Source of the DNA: Polynucleobacter sp. TUM22923
GTDB taxonomy: Bacteria; Pseudomonadota; Gammaproteobacteria; Burkholderiales; Burkholderiaceae
DNA length: 64,000 bases
Assembly (NCBI RefSeq): GCF_030295705.1
Contig: NZ_AP027274.1
Coordinates: 1,054,001-1,118,000, forward strand
Direction: 5' to 3'
Each line of letters begins with the position of its first letter. Within the stretch, counting starts at the first letter, position 1. This document shows positions 34,324-43,122 of this stretch, piece after piece. The notes under the pieces were generated by a model. It did not search any database. It was given only the letters and a program-made list of their open reading frames with translations, and had not been told where the DNA came from. Position numbers and translations under genes: made by a program.

Positions 34324-37305
34324 TTAGGCAAATTTTTCGATTTGGCACATGGTGGTTTTGGTTTCCTGCATCATGGTTACTTGATCGTAACCATAAGTAG
34401 TTGCAGTATTCACAGACTCACCTAAAACGATTGGTGCAGCACCTTCTGGGTAATACTTTCTCAGATCAGCACCCTGCCACCAGCCAGAGAAGTGGAATGG
34501 CACAAATGCCGTTTCCGCATCAACCCGCTCGGTAACCATCGCACGCACCTTGATTTTGGCGCCTGTTGGTGACTTAACCCACACATAATCCCAGTTCTTG
34601 ATACCGCGATCTGCAGCAGCTTTGGGGTTAATCTCCACAAAGTTCTCTTGCTGCAACTCTGCTAACCAAGGATTTGAACGCGTCTCCTCGCCTCCACCCT
34701 CGTACTCGACTAATCGACCTGAGGTGAGGATGATTGGGAACTTCTCATATAACTTCTCTTTCAAGTTCTGATCTTGCACAGTCTTGTAAAGCGTTGGTAA
34801 GCGCCAGAAGTTCTTCTTATCTCCAGAAGTTGGATACTTACGCATCATTGGCTCGTTGGTACTGTAAAGCGCCTCACGATGGACTGGAATAGCATCTGGG
34901 AAGTTCCAAACTACCGCACGTGCTTTAGCGTTTCCGAATGGATGACATCCGTTTTTCATGACTACGCGCTGAATACCACCGGATAAGTCCGTCTTCCAAT
35001 TCTTACCTTCAGCAAGCTTTTGCTCTTCTTCAGTAAGCTGGTTCCACCAGCCAAGCTTCTTGACCAACACGTGATCAAACTCTGGATAACCCGTTTTGAT
35101 TGCAGAACCCTTGGAGTAAGAACCATCTTCTGCCAATAGGTTAACGCCGTCTTTCTCAACACCAAAGTTAGCGCGGAAATTACCGCCGCCTTCCATGACG
35201 CTCTTACTGGTGTCATATAAGTTTGGTGAACCTGGATGCTTAATTGATGCAGTACCGTAACAAGGCCAAGGCAAGCCATAGTAATCACCAGTCGTATCGT
35301 AACCAGATACAGGATCAACACCACCGCGAGACTTCAAAGTAAGTGGGTCGAAATTGCCCGCCATACGCATGTGCGCCTTAATACGCTCAGGTGTTTGACC
35401 CGTGTAACCAATAGTCCAGCATGAACGATTAATTTCGCGCAAGATATCTTCGATCTGAGGCTCTCTCCATTGCTTACCTGCGTACTTAGAGCTCAGCATC
35501 TTATAGTTCTTTGAGAGTTCTTCACCAAAACCAAGGCGATCAGCAAAAGCCTGCATGATGACGTGGTCAGGTGCGGACTCAAATAACGGATCTATCACCT
35601 TCTCACGCCATTGGATTGAACGGTTAGAGGCTGTTACTGAGCCCTGTGTTTCAAACTGAGTGGTCGCTGGCAGCAAATAGACATTTCTATTTTTGTTAAC
35701 CGTATTACCTTCAGCTGGTGGCATCGCCGCCATTGCTGCAGCTGCAGTTGGATAGGGATCAACAACAACTAACAGATCCAGCTTATCCATAGCGCGCTTC
35801 ATATCCAAGCCGCGAGTTTGTGAGTTAGGTGCATGACCCCAGAAAAACAAGCCTTTGACATTGGTCTGCTGATCAACCATGTCATTATTTTCTAGTACAG
35901 CATCGACCCAACGTGAAACTGTTGTGCCTGACTTCTCCATCATGTCTGGCGCATAACGACCTTTGATCCACTCGTAGTCAACACCCCATACAGAGGCAAA
36001 GTGCTTCCAAGACCCTGCAGCAAGTCCGTAGTAGCCAGGCAATGAGTCTGGATTAGGCCCTACATCGGTAGCGCCTTGAACGTTACAGTGACCACGGAAA
36101 ATGTTTGTGCCTCCACCGGATTTTCCGACGTTACCCAAGGCCAACTGGAGGATGCAAGAAGCACGAACTACAGCGTTACCAGTGGTGTGCTGAGTTTGAC
36201 CCATACACCAAACAATCGTACTTGGACGATTTTTTGCCATCGTTTCAGCAACTTTGTAAACTTGTGCTTCAGGAACACCACAAGCTTCTTCTACGTTCTT
36301 AGGCGTCCATTTTTCCATCACTTCTTTACGGATCTGGTCCATACCGTATACACGGTCATTGATGTACTTCTTATCTTCCCAGCCATTGTTAAAGATGTGG
36401 TACAAAACGCCGAACACAAACGGAATGTCTGTTCCGGAACGAATACGAACATATTGATCTGACTTTGCAGCTGTACGGGTGTAGCGTGGGTCTACAACCA
36501 TGACCTTGCAACCCTTTTCCTTGGCATGCATCAAACTCAACATCGACACTGGATGAGCTTCGGCCGCATTTGAACCAATGTACAAAGCTGCCTTGGAGTT
36601 CATCATGTCGTTGTAACTATTAGTCATGGCGCCATAGCCCCAGGTGTTTGCTACACCGGCAACCGTAGTTGAGTGACAAATACGCGCCTGATGGTCTGTG
36701 TTGTTAGTTCCAAAGAAAGAAACCCACTTACGCAACAAATAAGCCTGCTCGTTACTCTGCTTAGATGAGCCTACGAAGAACATCGCATCTGGGGAATACT
36801 TGGTGCGGATGTCTTTCATCTGAGCAGAAATCTCTGTCAGCGCTTGGTCCCATGAAATTTTCTGGTACTTTCCATCAACCAGCTTCATTGGGTAGCGTAG
36901 ACGGAATTCGCCATGGCCATGTTCGCGAAGGGCCGCGCCCTTAGCGCAATAGGAACCCATATTAATCGGGGAATCGAAGTTGGAGTCTTGACGTATCCAA
37001 ACACCATTCTCTACTGTAGCGTCTGTGGAACAGCCAACGGAGCAATGGGAGCAAACGGTTCGCTTGACTTCAATCTTACCTTTGCCGTCCAACATTTTTC
37101 TGTCGACGGGATCAGCAACCGCTTTTTGGACAAAACTCAGTTGACTTGCCGCTATTCCAGCACCAACTCCAACACCCGATCGCTTAAGAAAGGTTCGGCG
37201 ATCCATCGTCGGTACGGCAGCTTTTAAACCACGCGAGAGACTGCCAATCAGATGAGAGGTTGAGCGGCTACTTTGTGGTGTATTGGATTTACGAGTCAGA
37301 CTCAT
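34324..37305 (-). CDS. formate dehydrogenase catalytic subunit (alpha), Cys type
   Basis: The bis-MGD enzyme subunit (993 residues) oxidising formate to CO2. A twin-arginine signal, DRRTFLKRS, starts at residue 35, so the enzyme is exported folded. The [4Fe-4S] ligands are Cys85, Cys88, Cys92 and Cys120. The metal ligand is Cys210 with His211 (QARICHSTTVAG), where E. coli FdnG has selenocysteine, so no SECIS is needed. Molybdenum or tungsten could serve; the tungstate-type transporter next door hints at tungsten. Confidence 0.95.
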   Translation of the reverse strand: MSLTRKSNTPQSSRSTSHLIGSLSRGLKAAVPTMDRRTFLKRSGVGVGAGIAASQLSFVQKAVADPVDRKMLDGKGKIEVKRTVCSHCSVGCSTDATVENGVWIRQDSNFDSPINMGSYCAKGAALREHGHGEFRLRYPMKLVDGKYQKISWDQALTEISAQMKDIRTKYSPDAMFFVGSSKQSNEQAYLLRKWVSFFGTNNTDHQARICHSTTVAGVANTWGYGAMTNSYNDMMNSKAALYIGSNAAEAHPVSMLSLMHAKEKGCKVMVVDPRYTRTAAKSDQYVRIRSGTDIPFVFGVLYHIFNNGWEDKKYINDRVYGMDQIRKEVMEKWTPKNVEEACGVPEAQVYKVAETMAKNRPSTIVWCMGQTQHTTGNAVVRASCILQLALGNVGKSGGGTNIFRGHCNVQGATDVGPNPDSLPGYYGLAAGSWKHFASVWGVDYEWIKGRYAPDMMEKSGTTVSRWVDAVLENNDMVDQQTNVKGLFFWGHAPNSQTRGLDMKRAMDKLDLLVVVDPYPTAAAAMAAMPPAEGNTVNKNRNVYLLPATTQFETQGSVTASNRSIQWREKVIDPLFESAPDHVIMQAFADRLGFGEELSKNYKMLSSKYAGKQWREPQIEDILREINRSCWTIGYTGQTPERIKAHMRMAGNFDPLTLKSRGGVDPVSGYDTTGDYYGLPWPCYGTASIKHPGSPNLYDTSKSVMEGGGNFRANFGVEKDGVNLLAEDGSYSKGSAIKTGYPEFDHVLVKKLGWWNQLTEEEQKLAEGKNWKTDLSGGIQRVVMKNGCHPFGNAKARAVVWNFPDAIPVHREALYSTNEPMMRKYPTSGDKKNFWRLPTLYKTVQDQNLKEKLYEKFPIILTSGRLVEYEGGGEETRSNPWLAELQQENFVEINPKAAADRGIKNWDYVWVKSPTGAKIKVRAMVTERVDAETAFVPFHFSGWWQGADLRKYYPEGAAPIVLGESVNTATTYGYDQVTMMQETKTTMCQIEKFA

Positions 37306-37367
37306 ATTTTGTCCCTGAAAAAATTATTATTAGATAAGTATGTAACAGTTAAAACTTAAATCCCAAT

Positions 37368-37589
37368 TCACATCTTGGTGGTTTCGTAGTACTTACGAAT
37401 GTGGGCAGACAACTGATAACCATCATCTTTAGGCTTAACAGTGCTACCAATTTCTTGGATCACAGCCTTACCGATTGACGTTTGGGAAGCAACCGCAACA
37501 GCACCAACAGTAGCGCCCGCTCCAATGAAAAACTTCCTGCGTGAGGGCTTGTTTGTTTCGGTAACTGCGGTAGTAGATTTAGTGCCCAT
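37368..37589 (-). CDS. formate dehydrogenase region twin-arginine small protein
   Basis: A 73-residue protein with SRRKFFIGAGATVGAVAVA (16-34), a twin-arginine signal, then a short polar part ending HIRKYYETTKM. Small proteins of this kind are regularly found just before the alpha subunit gene of betaproteobacterial formate dehydrogenases; their role is not settled. It is the first gene after a 128-base gap that probably holds the promoter of the structural genes. Confidence 0.85.
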   Translation of the reverse strand: MGTKSTTAVTETNKPSRRKFFIGAGATVGAVAVASQTSIGKAVIQEIGSTVKPKDDGYQLSAHIRKYYETTKM

Positions 37590-37690
37590 CGTATGCTCCC
37601 AATTAGTGCAAATTTGTTTGTGCGATTCTATAGTGAAATTGCGTTTTTGACATATTTGTTACATTAAATTTAAATGACGAATAGAGCCAC

Positions 37691-37704
37691 TAGGGTATTC
37701 CCTA
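37691..37704. promoter_or_regulatory. inverted repeat upstream of formate dehydrogenase genes
   Basis: TAGGG-TATT-CCCTA lies in the 128-base gap, 102 bases before the small Tat protein gene and just after the chaperone gene stop. No T run follows on the minus strand, so it is more likely a regulator site than a terminator. The binding protein is not identifiable. Confidence 0.4.
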
Positions 37705-37717
37705 AAAAGAGACCGAT

Positions 37718-38377
37718 TTAAATCATGTCAAAACTTTGCGCTTCTATCGCCAAAAATTCTCTCGTCAAGGCGGAGACTGAGTGGTAGAGGGGCATGTCAG
37801 GAACATCCTCGATGGCGTCACATAATTGGTCGTACCAAGGAAGGATATGCTCGGTAAAAAAGACCCTTTGCTTTGTAAGGTTTGATATAGCAACATCATC
37901 GCCTGCAATTAAGTACCGCATCACTTCACATAGCGCAGCAATGTGGTCTTCAGTTTCCGTAATCTCTTCTGCAGCCTCTAAACCAAGCTCCATGAGAGCA
38001 CTGCGAATACTCACCAAAGGCCTCTCATTTAAATAGCCGGCCATATAGAAGGAGCCATTCAGAATGACATTGGGACGCCCTACACTGATGAAGTTTGAAT
38101 CAAACTCTTTACGCCATACTCCAGCGGAGTTGCTCTTGGCCGCTTCGACCAAGTTATTCCAAACTCTGGATAAGGATGCGCCCTCAGCGTACTCATCCTG
38201 ACCCTCAGGCACGGAGGCAACAATCTGGTCCAAAAGCGCTTGATCTGGCGGAAGATGGAAAAGTCTGGCGATCAAGCCATACAAATCGGCGCGCGCCAGA
38301 TCTTCTGGCAGCCCAACATCACCAACCTCCGTTGAAGCGTGCTCTGCTGTAGCCATCTCTTTTAATTGTTCGCTCAT
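37718..38377 (-). CDS. TorD/DmsD-family chaperone
   Basis: A cytoplasmic chaperone of 219 residues that would bind the twin-arginine signal of the alpha subunit and hold it until the cofactor is in. It is all helical in appearance. DLYGLIARLFHLPPDQALL (about 31-49) and EDHIAALCEVMRYLI (about 142-156) are TorD-family marks. It lies 21 bases downstream of the polyferredoxin gene and directly before the structural gene promoter region. Confidence 0.85.
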   Translation of the reverse strand: MSEQLKEMATAEHASTEVGDVGLPEDLARADLYGLIARLFHLPPDQALLDQIVASVPEGQDEYAEGASLSRVWNNLVEAAKSNSAGVWRKEFDSNFISVGRPNVILNGSFYMAGYLNERPLVSIRSALMELGLEAAEEITETEDHIAALCEVMRYLIAGDDVAISNLTKQRVFFTEHILPWYDQLCDAIEDVPDMPLYHSVSALTREFLAIEAQSFDMI

Positions 38378-38397
38378 TATTATTTGTTCTTTATTCT

Positions 38398-40488
38398 TTA
38401 TTCTTTATTCACCATATCAACTACCCGACAATCACTACACATTTTCAGACGCTCTAACGCTTCACCCGAGAATGCGCTGTGCGCTCCTAGCTTAATTAAC
38501 ATCAGGTCAATCATCTTCGAAGTACCAAAGACCTTGCCGCAACTAATGCAATGAAAAGGCTTGGTCTCGTTGATTTCAACTTTCTGCTTACGTTGCTCTA
38601 CCGTTAATAGGCGTGGCGCCAACACCAAAGCTTGCTCAGGGCAAGTTTGAACGCAAATGCCGCATTGAACGCACTGCTTTTCAATAAAGGATAGTTTAGG
38701 CTCGTCTAAATTGTCCAGCAGAGCCCCTTCAGGACAACTGCCGACACAAGACATGCACAAGGTACAGGTATCTTGGTTGATCTTCAGGCCACCCAGAAAG
38801 GAGGACTTTGGCAAAGCTACTCCCTCTGCAGGTAAAGGCGTCTTAGCCTGTTTTTGCAAGTGCTCCAGAACAGCCTCAATCGTTTCGCGTTTTTGATCAC
38901 CCAAGCCAAAGCTGGCTGGGGAACAAATGGCTGGCAATGGGCCACGCTGACGTAACTTGGCCATGGCTGAAGAGGCACGCTGCAGATCCCCAGTTGAGTC
39001 AAGCTGAATCAAGGCAATTCTGCCGTCAAATCCATAGGCAGCCAAAATTGCATTACCAAGAGCGCATTGCTCTTCTAGGGCAGCGCTATATGACGGGTCC
39101 TCATCACCAGTTAGCAACAAAATGACTTCACCAAAACCATAGGCTAGTGCGCCCAGCCAAAGATCCAATCCTGTTGAGGCAATATGCTCTATGCCATAAG
39201 GCAATACAAAGGATGGCAGGCCATCAAACTGTTTTGGGCGAAGATGCGCTGAGCGCCCCAAAGAGTCGATTAGCTGCGTGCCTGCCGTAAGTGTATGCAG
39301 TAATAAAGAAGGGGTTACAGCTTGCTTGAGCTTGGCACTCTCAGCCCCATAGACATTGGCCAGTAATTTTATTTCTTTCCCTTGGTGCGCCACACTAGGG
39401 TAGTTATATCGCATAGCACCAGATGGGCAAACCGTCGCGCAAGCTCCGCAACCCATACACAGATTTGGGTTTACTTCTACGGTACCTTGGCCATTCTTAA
39501 ACAGCGAACTGATAGCACCGGTAGAGCAGGCATCAATACAAGCGTTGCACCCTACTTTGCCATTACGCCCATGAGCGCAAACTTTTTGATCGTACGCAAA
39601 ATATTTCGGCTTTTCAAACTCACCCACTAAACCCAATAACTCATTGGCAACCATTGCCTGCTCTAGTGGATCTTGACCGGGCGCAAAATATCCTTGCGGT
39701 GTTTGACTCATACGCATCTGGGGTTTGACGCGCAAATCCATAATCACATCAAATTCAGAGCTACGTTTGCGATCTACGCGATCAAATGCGATTGCGCCGA
39801 TGCCAGCGCAGGCAGTTACGCAAGCGCGATGAGACTTGCATTTATCCAAATCAATCTGGAAAGCGTCATCAATCGCGCCCTCCGGACAGACTTCAACGCA
39901 AGCTCCACAGCGAGTACACATTTCTGGATCGATGGGGTTTTGTAAATCCCAGTCCACCGTAAAGTGGCCAAGATAACCATCTAATTTCGTCACGGCGCCC
40001 GTATAAATCGGAAAATTTCTGGCAATAGGTAATGCACCAGGTTCTGTGCACAGAACCGATACGTCCAATGAGCTGCTCAATTTTTCGGCCCAGGGCAAGG
40101 CCTGGCCTCCAGGTCCAATTACTAGTAAGCGCCCCTGGCTTTCATAATTCACTACCGGAACTGGCTCTGCCTCTGGCATATCAGCCAAAGCCAATAAAGC
40201 AGCAATCTTTGGCCCAGAAGTTTTGGCCTCTTGTGTCCAGCCCGCAATTTCGCGAATATTAACAAACCGTAACGGTGCCACTAAGGCCTTTTCAGATTGC
40301 TCTGCCAGTTCAGCAAATAAAGCGCTCTCTTGAGTGCAGGCAATGATCAACGCTTCATCGCCATTCATCGCTTTCATGGCTAAACCCACTTCTTGTCTAC
40401 ATAAAGAAGTGTGAATCGGCATACCTAAAGCCTTGGAATCCAAGGGCATAGTTCCGTTACAGTTACAAACTAATTTTTGACTCATCAA
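38398..40488 (-). CDS. multi-cluster 4Fe-4S protein of formate dehydrogenase cluster
   Basis: A 696-residue polyferredoxin with at least six Cys groups: CTRCGACVEVCP, CKSHRACVTAC, CNACIDAC, CMGCGACATVCP, CTLCMSCVGSCP and CVQCGICVQTCP, plus CISCG and CSDC near the C-terminus and CNC near the start. The middle (about 370-530) lacks cysteine clusters. It has no signal peptide and is likely cytoplasmic. Proteins of this type sit beside DUF3305/DUF3306 genes in formate dehydrogenase clusters; assembly or electron supply are both possible. Confidence 0.8.
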   Translation of the reverse strand: MMSQKLVCNCNGTMPLDSKALGMPIHTSLCRQEVGLAMKAMNGDEALIIACTQESALFAELAEQSEKALVAPLRFVNIREIAGWTQEAKTSGPKIAALLALADMPEAEPVPVVNYESQGRLLVIGPGGQALPWAEKLSSSLDVSVLCTEPGALPIARNFPIYTGAVTKLDGYLGHFTVDWDLQNPIDPEMCTRCGACVEVCPEGAIDDAFQIDLDKCKSHRACVTACAGIGAIAFDRVDRKRSSEFDVIMDLRVKPQMRMSQTPQGYFAPGQDPLEQAMVANELLGLVGEFEKPKYFAYDQKVCAHGRNGKVGCNACIDACSTGAISSLFKNGQGTVEVNPNLCMGCGACATVCPSGAMRYNYPSVAHQGKEIKLLANVYGAESAKLKQAVTPSLLLHTLTAGTQLIDSLGRSAHLRPKQFDGLPSFVLPYGIEHIASTGLDLWLGALAYGFGEVILLLTGDEDPSYSAALEEQCALGNAILAAYGFDGRIALIQLDSTGDLQRASSAMAKLRQRGPLPAICSPASFGLGDQKRETIEAVLEHLQKQAKTPLPAEGVALPKSSFLGGLKINQDTCTLCMSCVGSCPEGALLDNLDEPKLSFIEKQCVQCGICVQTCPEQALVLAPRLLTVEQRKQKVEINETKPFHCISCGKVFGTSKMIDLMLIKLGAHSAFSGEALERLKMCSDCRVVDMVNKE

Positions 40489-40496
40489 TATTCTTC

Positions 40497-41081
40497 TTAA
40501 CTAATCTTCTTATCCGTAGGGATTAAATCGGGGCTGTCTACCCCGCTGTTGGCAAGGGAATGTGTGGATGTTATATCAGTCTGCTCGGGCGTAGGCAAGA
40601 TAAGCGCATTTGACTCGGGTGCCGGTACAGAAGCCGCTATCTTAGAGCCATCTGCCGTATTAGATTCCTTGATATCTTTAGCGTCCTTGGGATCTTTGCG
40701 AAAGATGTTAAGCATGTCTGATTGCACCATCCGCTTGAGCATTTCCAGTGGAATGGGATCTGGCTTGGAATAGTCATCAATGTAGATATCTAAGCCGTCC
40801 ATCACATTAAAGTGTGGGTCGGAGAACATTTTCTTCATGGCGGCCTGCTGAACGGCTGGATCGACGCCTGGGTCCATAAATGCTGAAAAATCAGGAGCAA
40901 AACGGTCTATTTTGTCCGCATCCTCTAAGGTCATTGGAGCTGGCGTTTCCTGCGGCTCAGCCAAATCCGCCTCCACTGGGGGGGCGCTAACTGGCTTCAC
41001 CTCAGGTACGGCGCTCTTTTCAGGCTCGAGCTGCTCCCCCGATTTACGGCGCGACCACCGACTTAAAAAGCCATCCGCCAT
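40497..41081 (-). CDS. DUF3306 protein
   Basis: A 194-residue soluble acidic protein starting ADGFLSRWSRRKSGE, the typical DUF3306 N-terminus, with a folded middle (DRFAPDFSAFMDPGVDP and LDIYIDDYSKPDPIP) and Pro/Ala/Glu-rich, probably disordered ends. The function is unknown. Its start overlaps the stop of the DUF3305 gene by one base, and the family occurs with formate dehydrogenase, suggesting a maturation part. Confidence 0.8.
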   Translation of the reverse strand: MADGFLSRWSRRKSGEQLEPEKSAVPEVKPVSAPPVEADLAEPQETPAPMTLEDADKIDRFAPDFSAFMDPGVDPAVQQAAMKKMFSDPHFNVMDGLDIYIDDYSKPDPIPLEMLKRMVQSDMLNIFRKDPKDAKDIKESNTADGSKIAASVPAPESNALILPTPEQTDITSTHSLANSGVDSPDLIPTDKKIS

Positions 41082-41620
41082 TAATCTTCCGCCGAACGAT
41101 CGGCGCCCCTGAATGAGGCTGGACGATGGCGCTTTTTGGGCTCTGGTCGGTAATGCTCGCTGACGTATTCCTCTAACCAGGAGGCATGTTCTGCACTAAG
41201 CGGTACGTTATCGACTGATTCTCCGCCGTCTAGTAAACGCCCTGCTTCGTTATAACTGACACAAATACGGTGAGGAACAGCAAAGGTTGGCTCTGATTTA
41301 GCAAGTTCAATTGATTGCGCATCAACGTAGCGTTCAATATCCTCTTCCAGACGCCACATGACAAACCAGCATGGTTTCTCTGACGAAAGATTTAAGTAAT
41401 AACCTTCTGCCTCATCCGGAAAGAGGTTCAGCTCATAACCCGTGAAGAGCCAAGATTCCCCTTGCTCATCTCGCCCTAAAAACTGCCCAGAAATCTTAGC
41501 GGACGGAATACCTTCAGGCGTATATTGCCCAAAGTCAGGCAGGACCTCCTGCGGCTCCCAACGAAAAGAAATCCAAGGATTATCAATAAACTGCTTTCGC
41601 ATCAGCACTGCAAATCGCAT
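41081..41620 (-). CDS. DUF3305 protein
   Basis: A 179-residue soluble protein. NPWISFRWEPQEVLPD near the N-terminus, GYYLNLSSEKPCWFVMWR in the middle, and SWLEEYVSEHYRPEPKKR followed by a basic tail fit the DUF3305 family. Function unknown; it is coupled to the DUF3306 gene and follows the Mrp gene by 6 bases. Confidence 0.8.
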   Translation of the reverse strand: MRFAVLMRKQFIDNPWISFRWEPQEVLPDFGQYTPEGIPSAKISGQFLGRDEQGESWLFTGYELNLFPDEAEGYYLNLSSEKPCWFVMWRLEEDIERYVDAQSIELAKSEPTFAVPHRICVSYNEAGRLLDGGESVDNVPLSAEHASWLEEYVSEHYRPEPKKRHRPASFRGADRSAED

Positions 41621-41626
41621 ATAGCC

Positions 41627-42715
41627 TTAGGTATTCTGAATAACGATGCTCGGAAATTTACTGCTCATGTCTTTTGAAAGGCTAGCTACCTTGATGGCAA
41701 CGCGTCTTGCAACCGCTTTGTAGATGTCACTAATGGCCCCGTCAGGATCAGCCACTACGGTAGGCCGACCCGCATCTGCATGCTCTCGTATGGACAGGTT
41801 CAAAGGCAAAGCACCCAAGAAATCAGCGCCATACTCTTGGCACATCTTCTCGCCGCCACCAGAACCAAATATATGCTCCTCATGCCCGCAACTTGGACAC
41901 ACATAGGTACTCATATTTTCAATAATGCCAATAATTGGAACTCCCACTTTATCGAACATCTTTAGACCCTTGCGTGCATCCAATAAAGCGATATCTTGTG
42001 GAGTGGTCACGATTACCGCACCCGTCACTGGCACCTTTTGAGCTAGGGTTAACTGAATATCGCCGGTACCTGGTGGCATGTCCACAATTAAGTAATCCAA
42101 GTCGCGCCAGCGTGTTTGACGCAATAGTTGCTCTAATGCAGAAGTAACCATCGGACCACGCCACACCATTGGCGCATCATCATCAATCAGAAATCCAATA
42201 GAGCTTGCTTGAAGACCATGACCTTGCATAGGCTCAATCGTGTTTTCTTCAATAGACTCTGGTCTACCGGTGATGCCCAGCATCATTGGCTGACTGGGGC
42301 CATAGATATCGGCATCCAGCATTCCTACTTGCGCCCCCTCAGCTGCCAAGGCTAAGGCGAGGTTAACTGCAGTAGTCGATTTACCAACCCCACCCTTACC
42401 GCTGGCTACCGCAATAATATTTTTTACGCCTGGCAGTAACTTAACGCCGCGTTGAACTGCATGAGCCACAATTTGACTGCTGACATTGACGCTGACATTT
42501 TTAACATCCGGTAAATCACGCAACACACCAATCACCGATTTGCGGATGGAATCAAACTGACTTTTAGCGGGATAGGCTAGGACGATATCAAGAGTGACAT
42601 CACTCCCCTCTACGCGTACATTTTTTACGCTCTTTGCCGTCACAAAATCTAATTGAGTGTTTGGATCAATCAGACCCTTTAATGCTGCTTGAATAATTTC
42701 TACAGTAACCGCCAC
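41627..42715 (-). CDS. apbC: Mrp/ApbC-family iron-sulphur cluster carrier ATPase
   Basis: A cytoplasmic P-loop protein (362 residues) that carries Fe-S clusters to apoproteins. An N-terminal MIP18-like domain (about 1-95) precedes the ATPase domain with SGKGGVGKSTTAVNLALAL, the deviant Walker A of the family. The cluster-binding CxxC is CPSC in YVCPSCGHEEHIFG. The start is a GTG at 42715 with AGGAGA upstream. As the first gene before DUF3305, DUF3306 and the polyferredoxin, it may supply clusters to formate dehydrogenase as well as to general targets. Confidence 0.92.
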   Translation of the reverse strand: MAVTVEIIQAALKGLIDPNTQLDFVTAKSVKNVRVEGSDVTLDIVLAYPAKSQFDSIRKSVIGVLRDLPDVKNVSVNVSSQIVAHAVQRGVKLLPGVKNIIAVASGKGGVGKSTTAVNLALALAAEGAQVGMLDADIYGPSQPMMLGITGRPESIEENTIEPMQGHGLQASSIGFLIDDDAPMVWRGPMVTSALEQLLRQTRWRDLDYLIVDMPPGTGDIQLTLAQKVPVTGAVIVTTPQDIALLDARKGLKMFDKVGVPIIGIIENMSTYVCPSCGHEEHIFGSGGGEKMCQEYGADFLGALPLNLSIREHADAGRPTVVADPDGAISDIYKAVARRVAIKVASLSKDMSSKFPSIVIQNT

Positions 42716-42856
42716 TGATGTCTCCTATGACAAACATTCCCCGAAGGGGTTCTCAAGATACTTTATTGAGATTAAATATAAATAACAAAATTGCGCATAG
42801 CTTAACCGCAACCAGATAAAGATGCCCGAAGTCGCAGCAATCAAATACGTCGAACC

Positions 42857-43051
42857 TTATTGAACTACCGGAAACCCAGCTTCTGTGATGATCTGGGTTA
42901 GCAATTGCGCTGTCAATACAGACTGAATGCTGACTAACTGGGTAGCAAGTTCAACCTCTACTACAGCCTGAGGGTCTTGCGCTTGAATAGCTCGAGTAAC
43001 CGCGTTTACACAACCGCCACAAGTCATTCCAGATGCCTTAAGTTTGATCAT
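42857..43051 (-). CDS. copZ: heavy-metal-associated domain copper chaperone (CopZ-like)
   Basis: A 64-residue HMA-domain protein with GMTCGGC (Cys11, Cys14), which binds Cu(I) and delivers it to the ATPase. It diverges from the copper ATPase gene across 71 bases. No MerR/CueR regulator gene is in the window, and I see no clear CueR-type site in the gap. Confidence 0.85.
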   Translation of the reverse strand: MIKLKASGMTCGGCVNAVTRAIQAQDPQAVVEVELATQLVSIQSVLTAQLLTQIITEAGFPVVQ

Positions 43052-43122
43052 TTCGCCCTTTTAAATAGCTGGTAAGTGCTAAAAATGCATTATTTGAGTC
43101 TATACTGGAGATTATCTTCTAT

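Noticed and set aside
37647..37652. Plus-strand TTGACA promoter in the formate dehydrogenase gap
   Set aside because: It is a perfect -35 box, but no good -10 follows and all genes around are on the minus strand.
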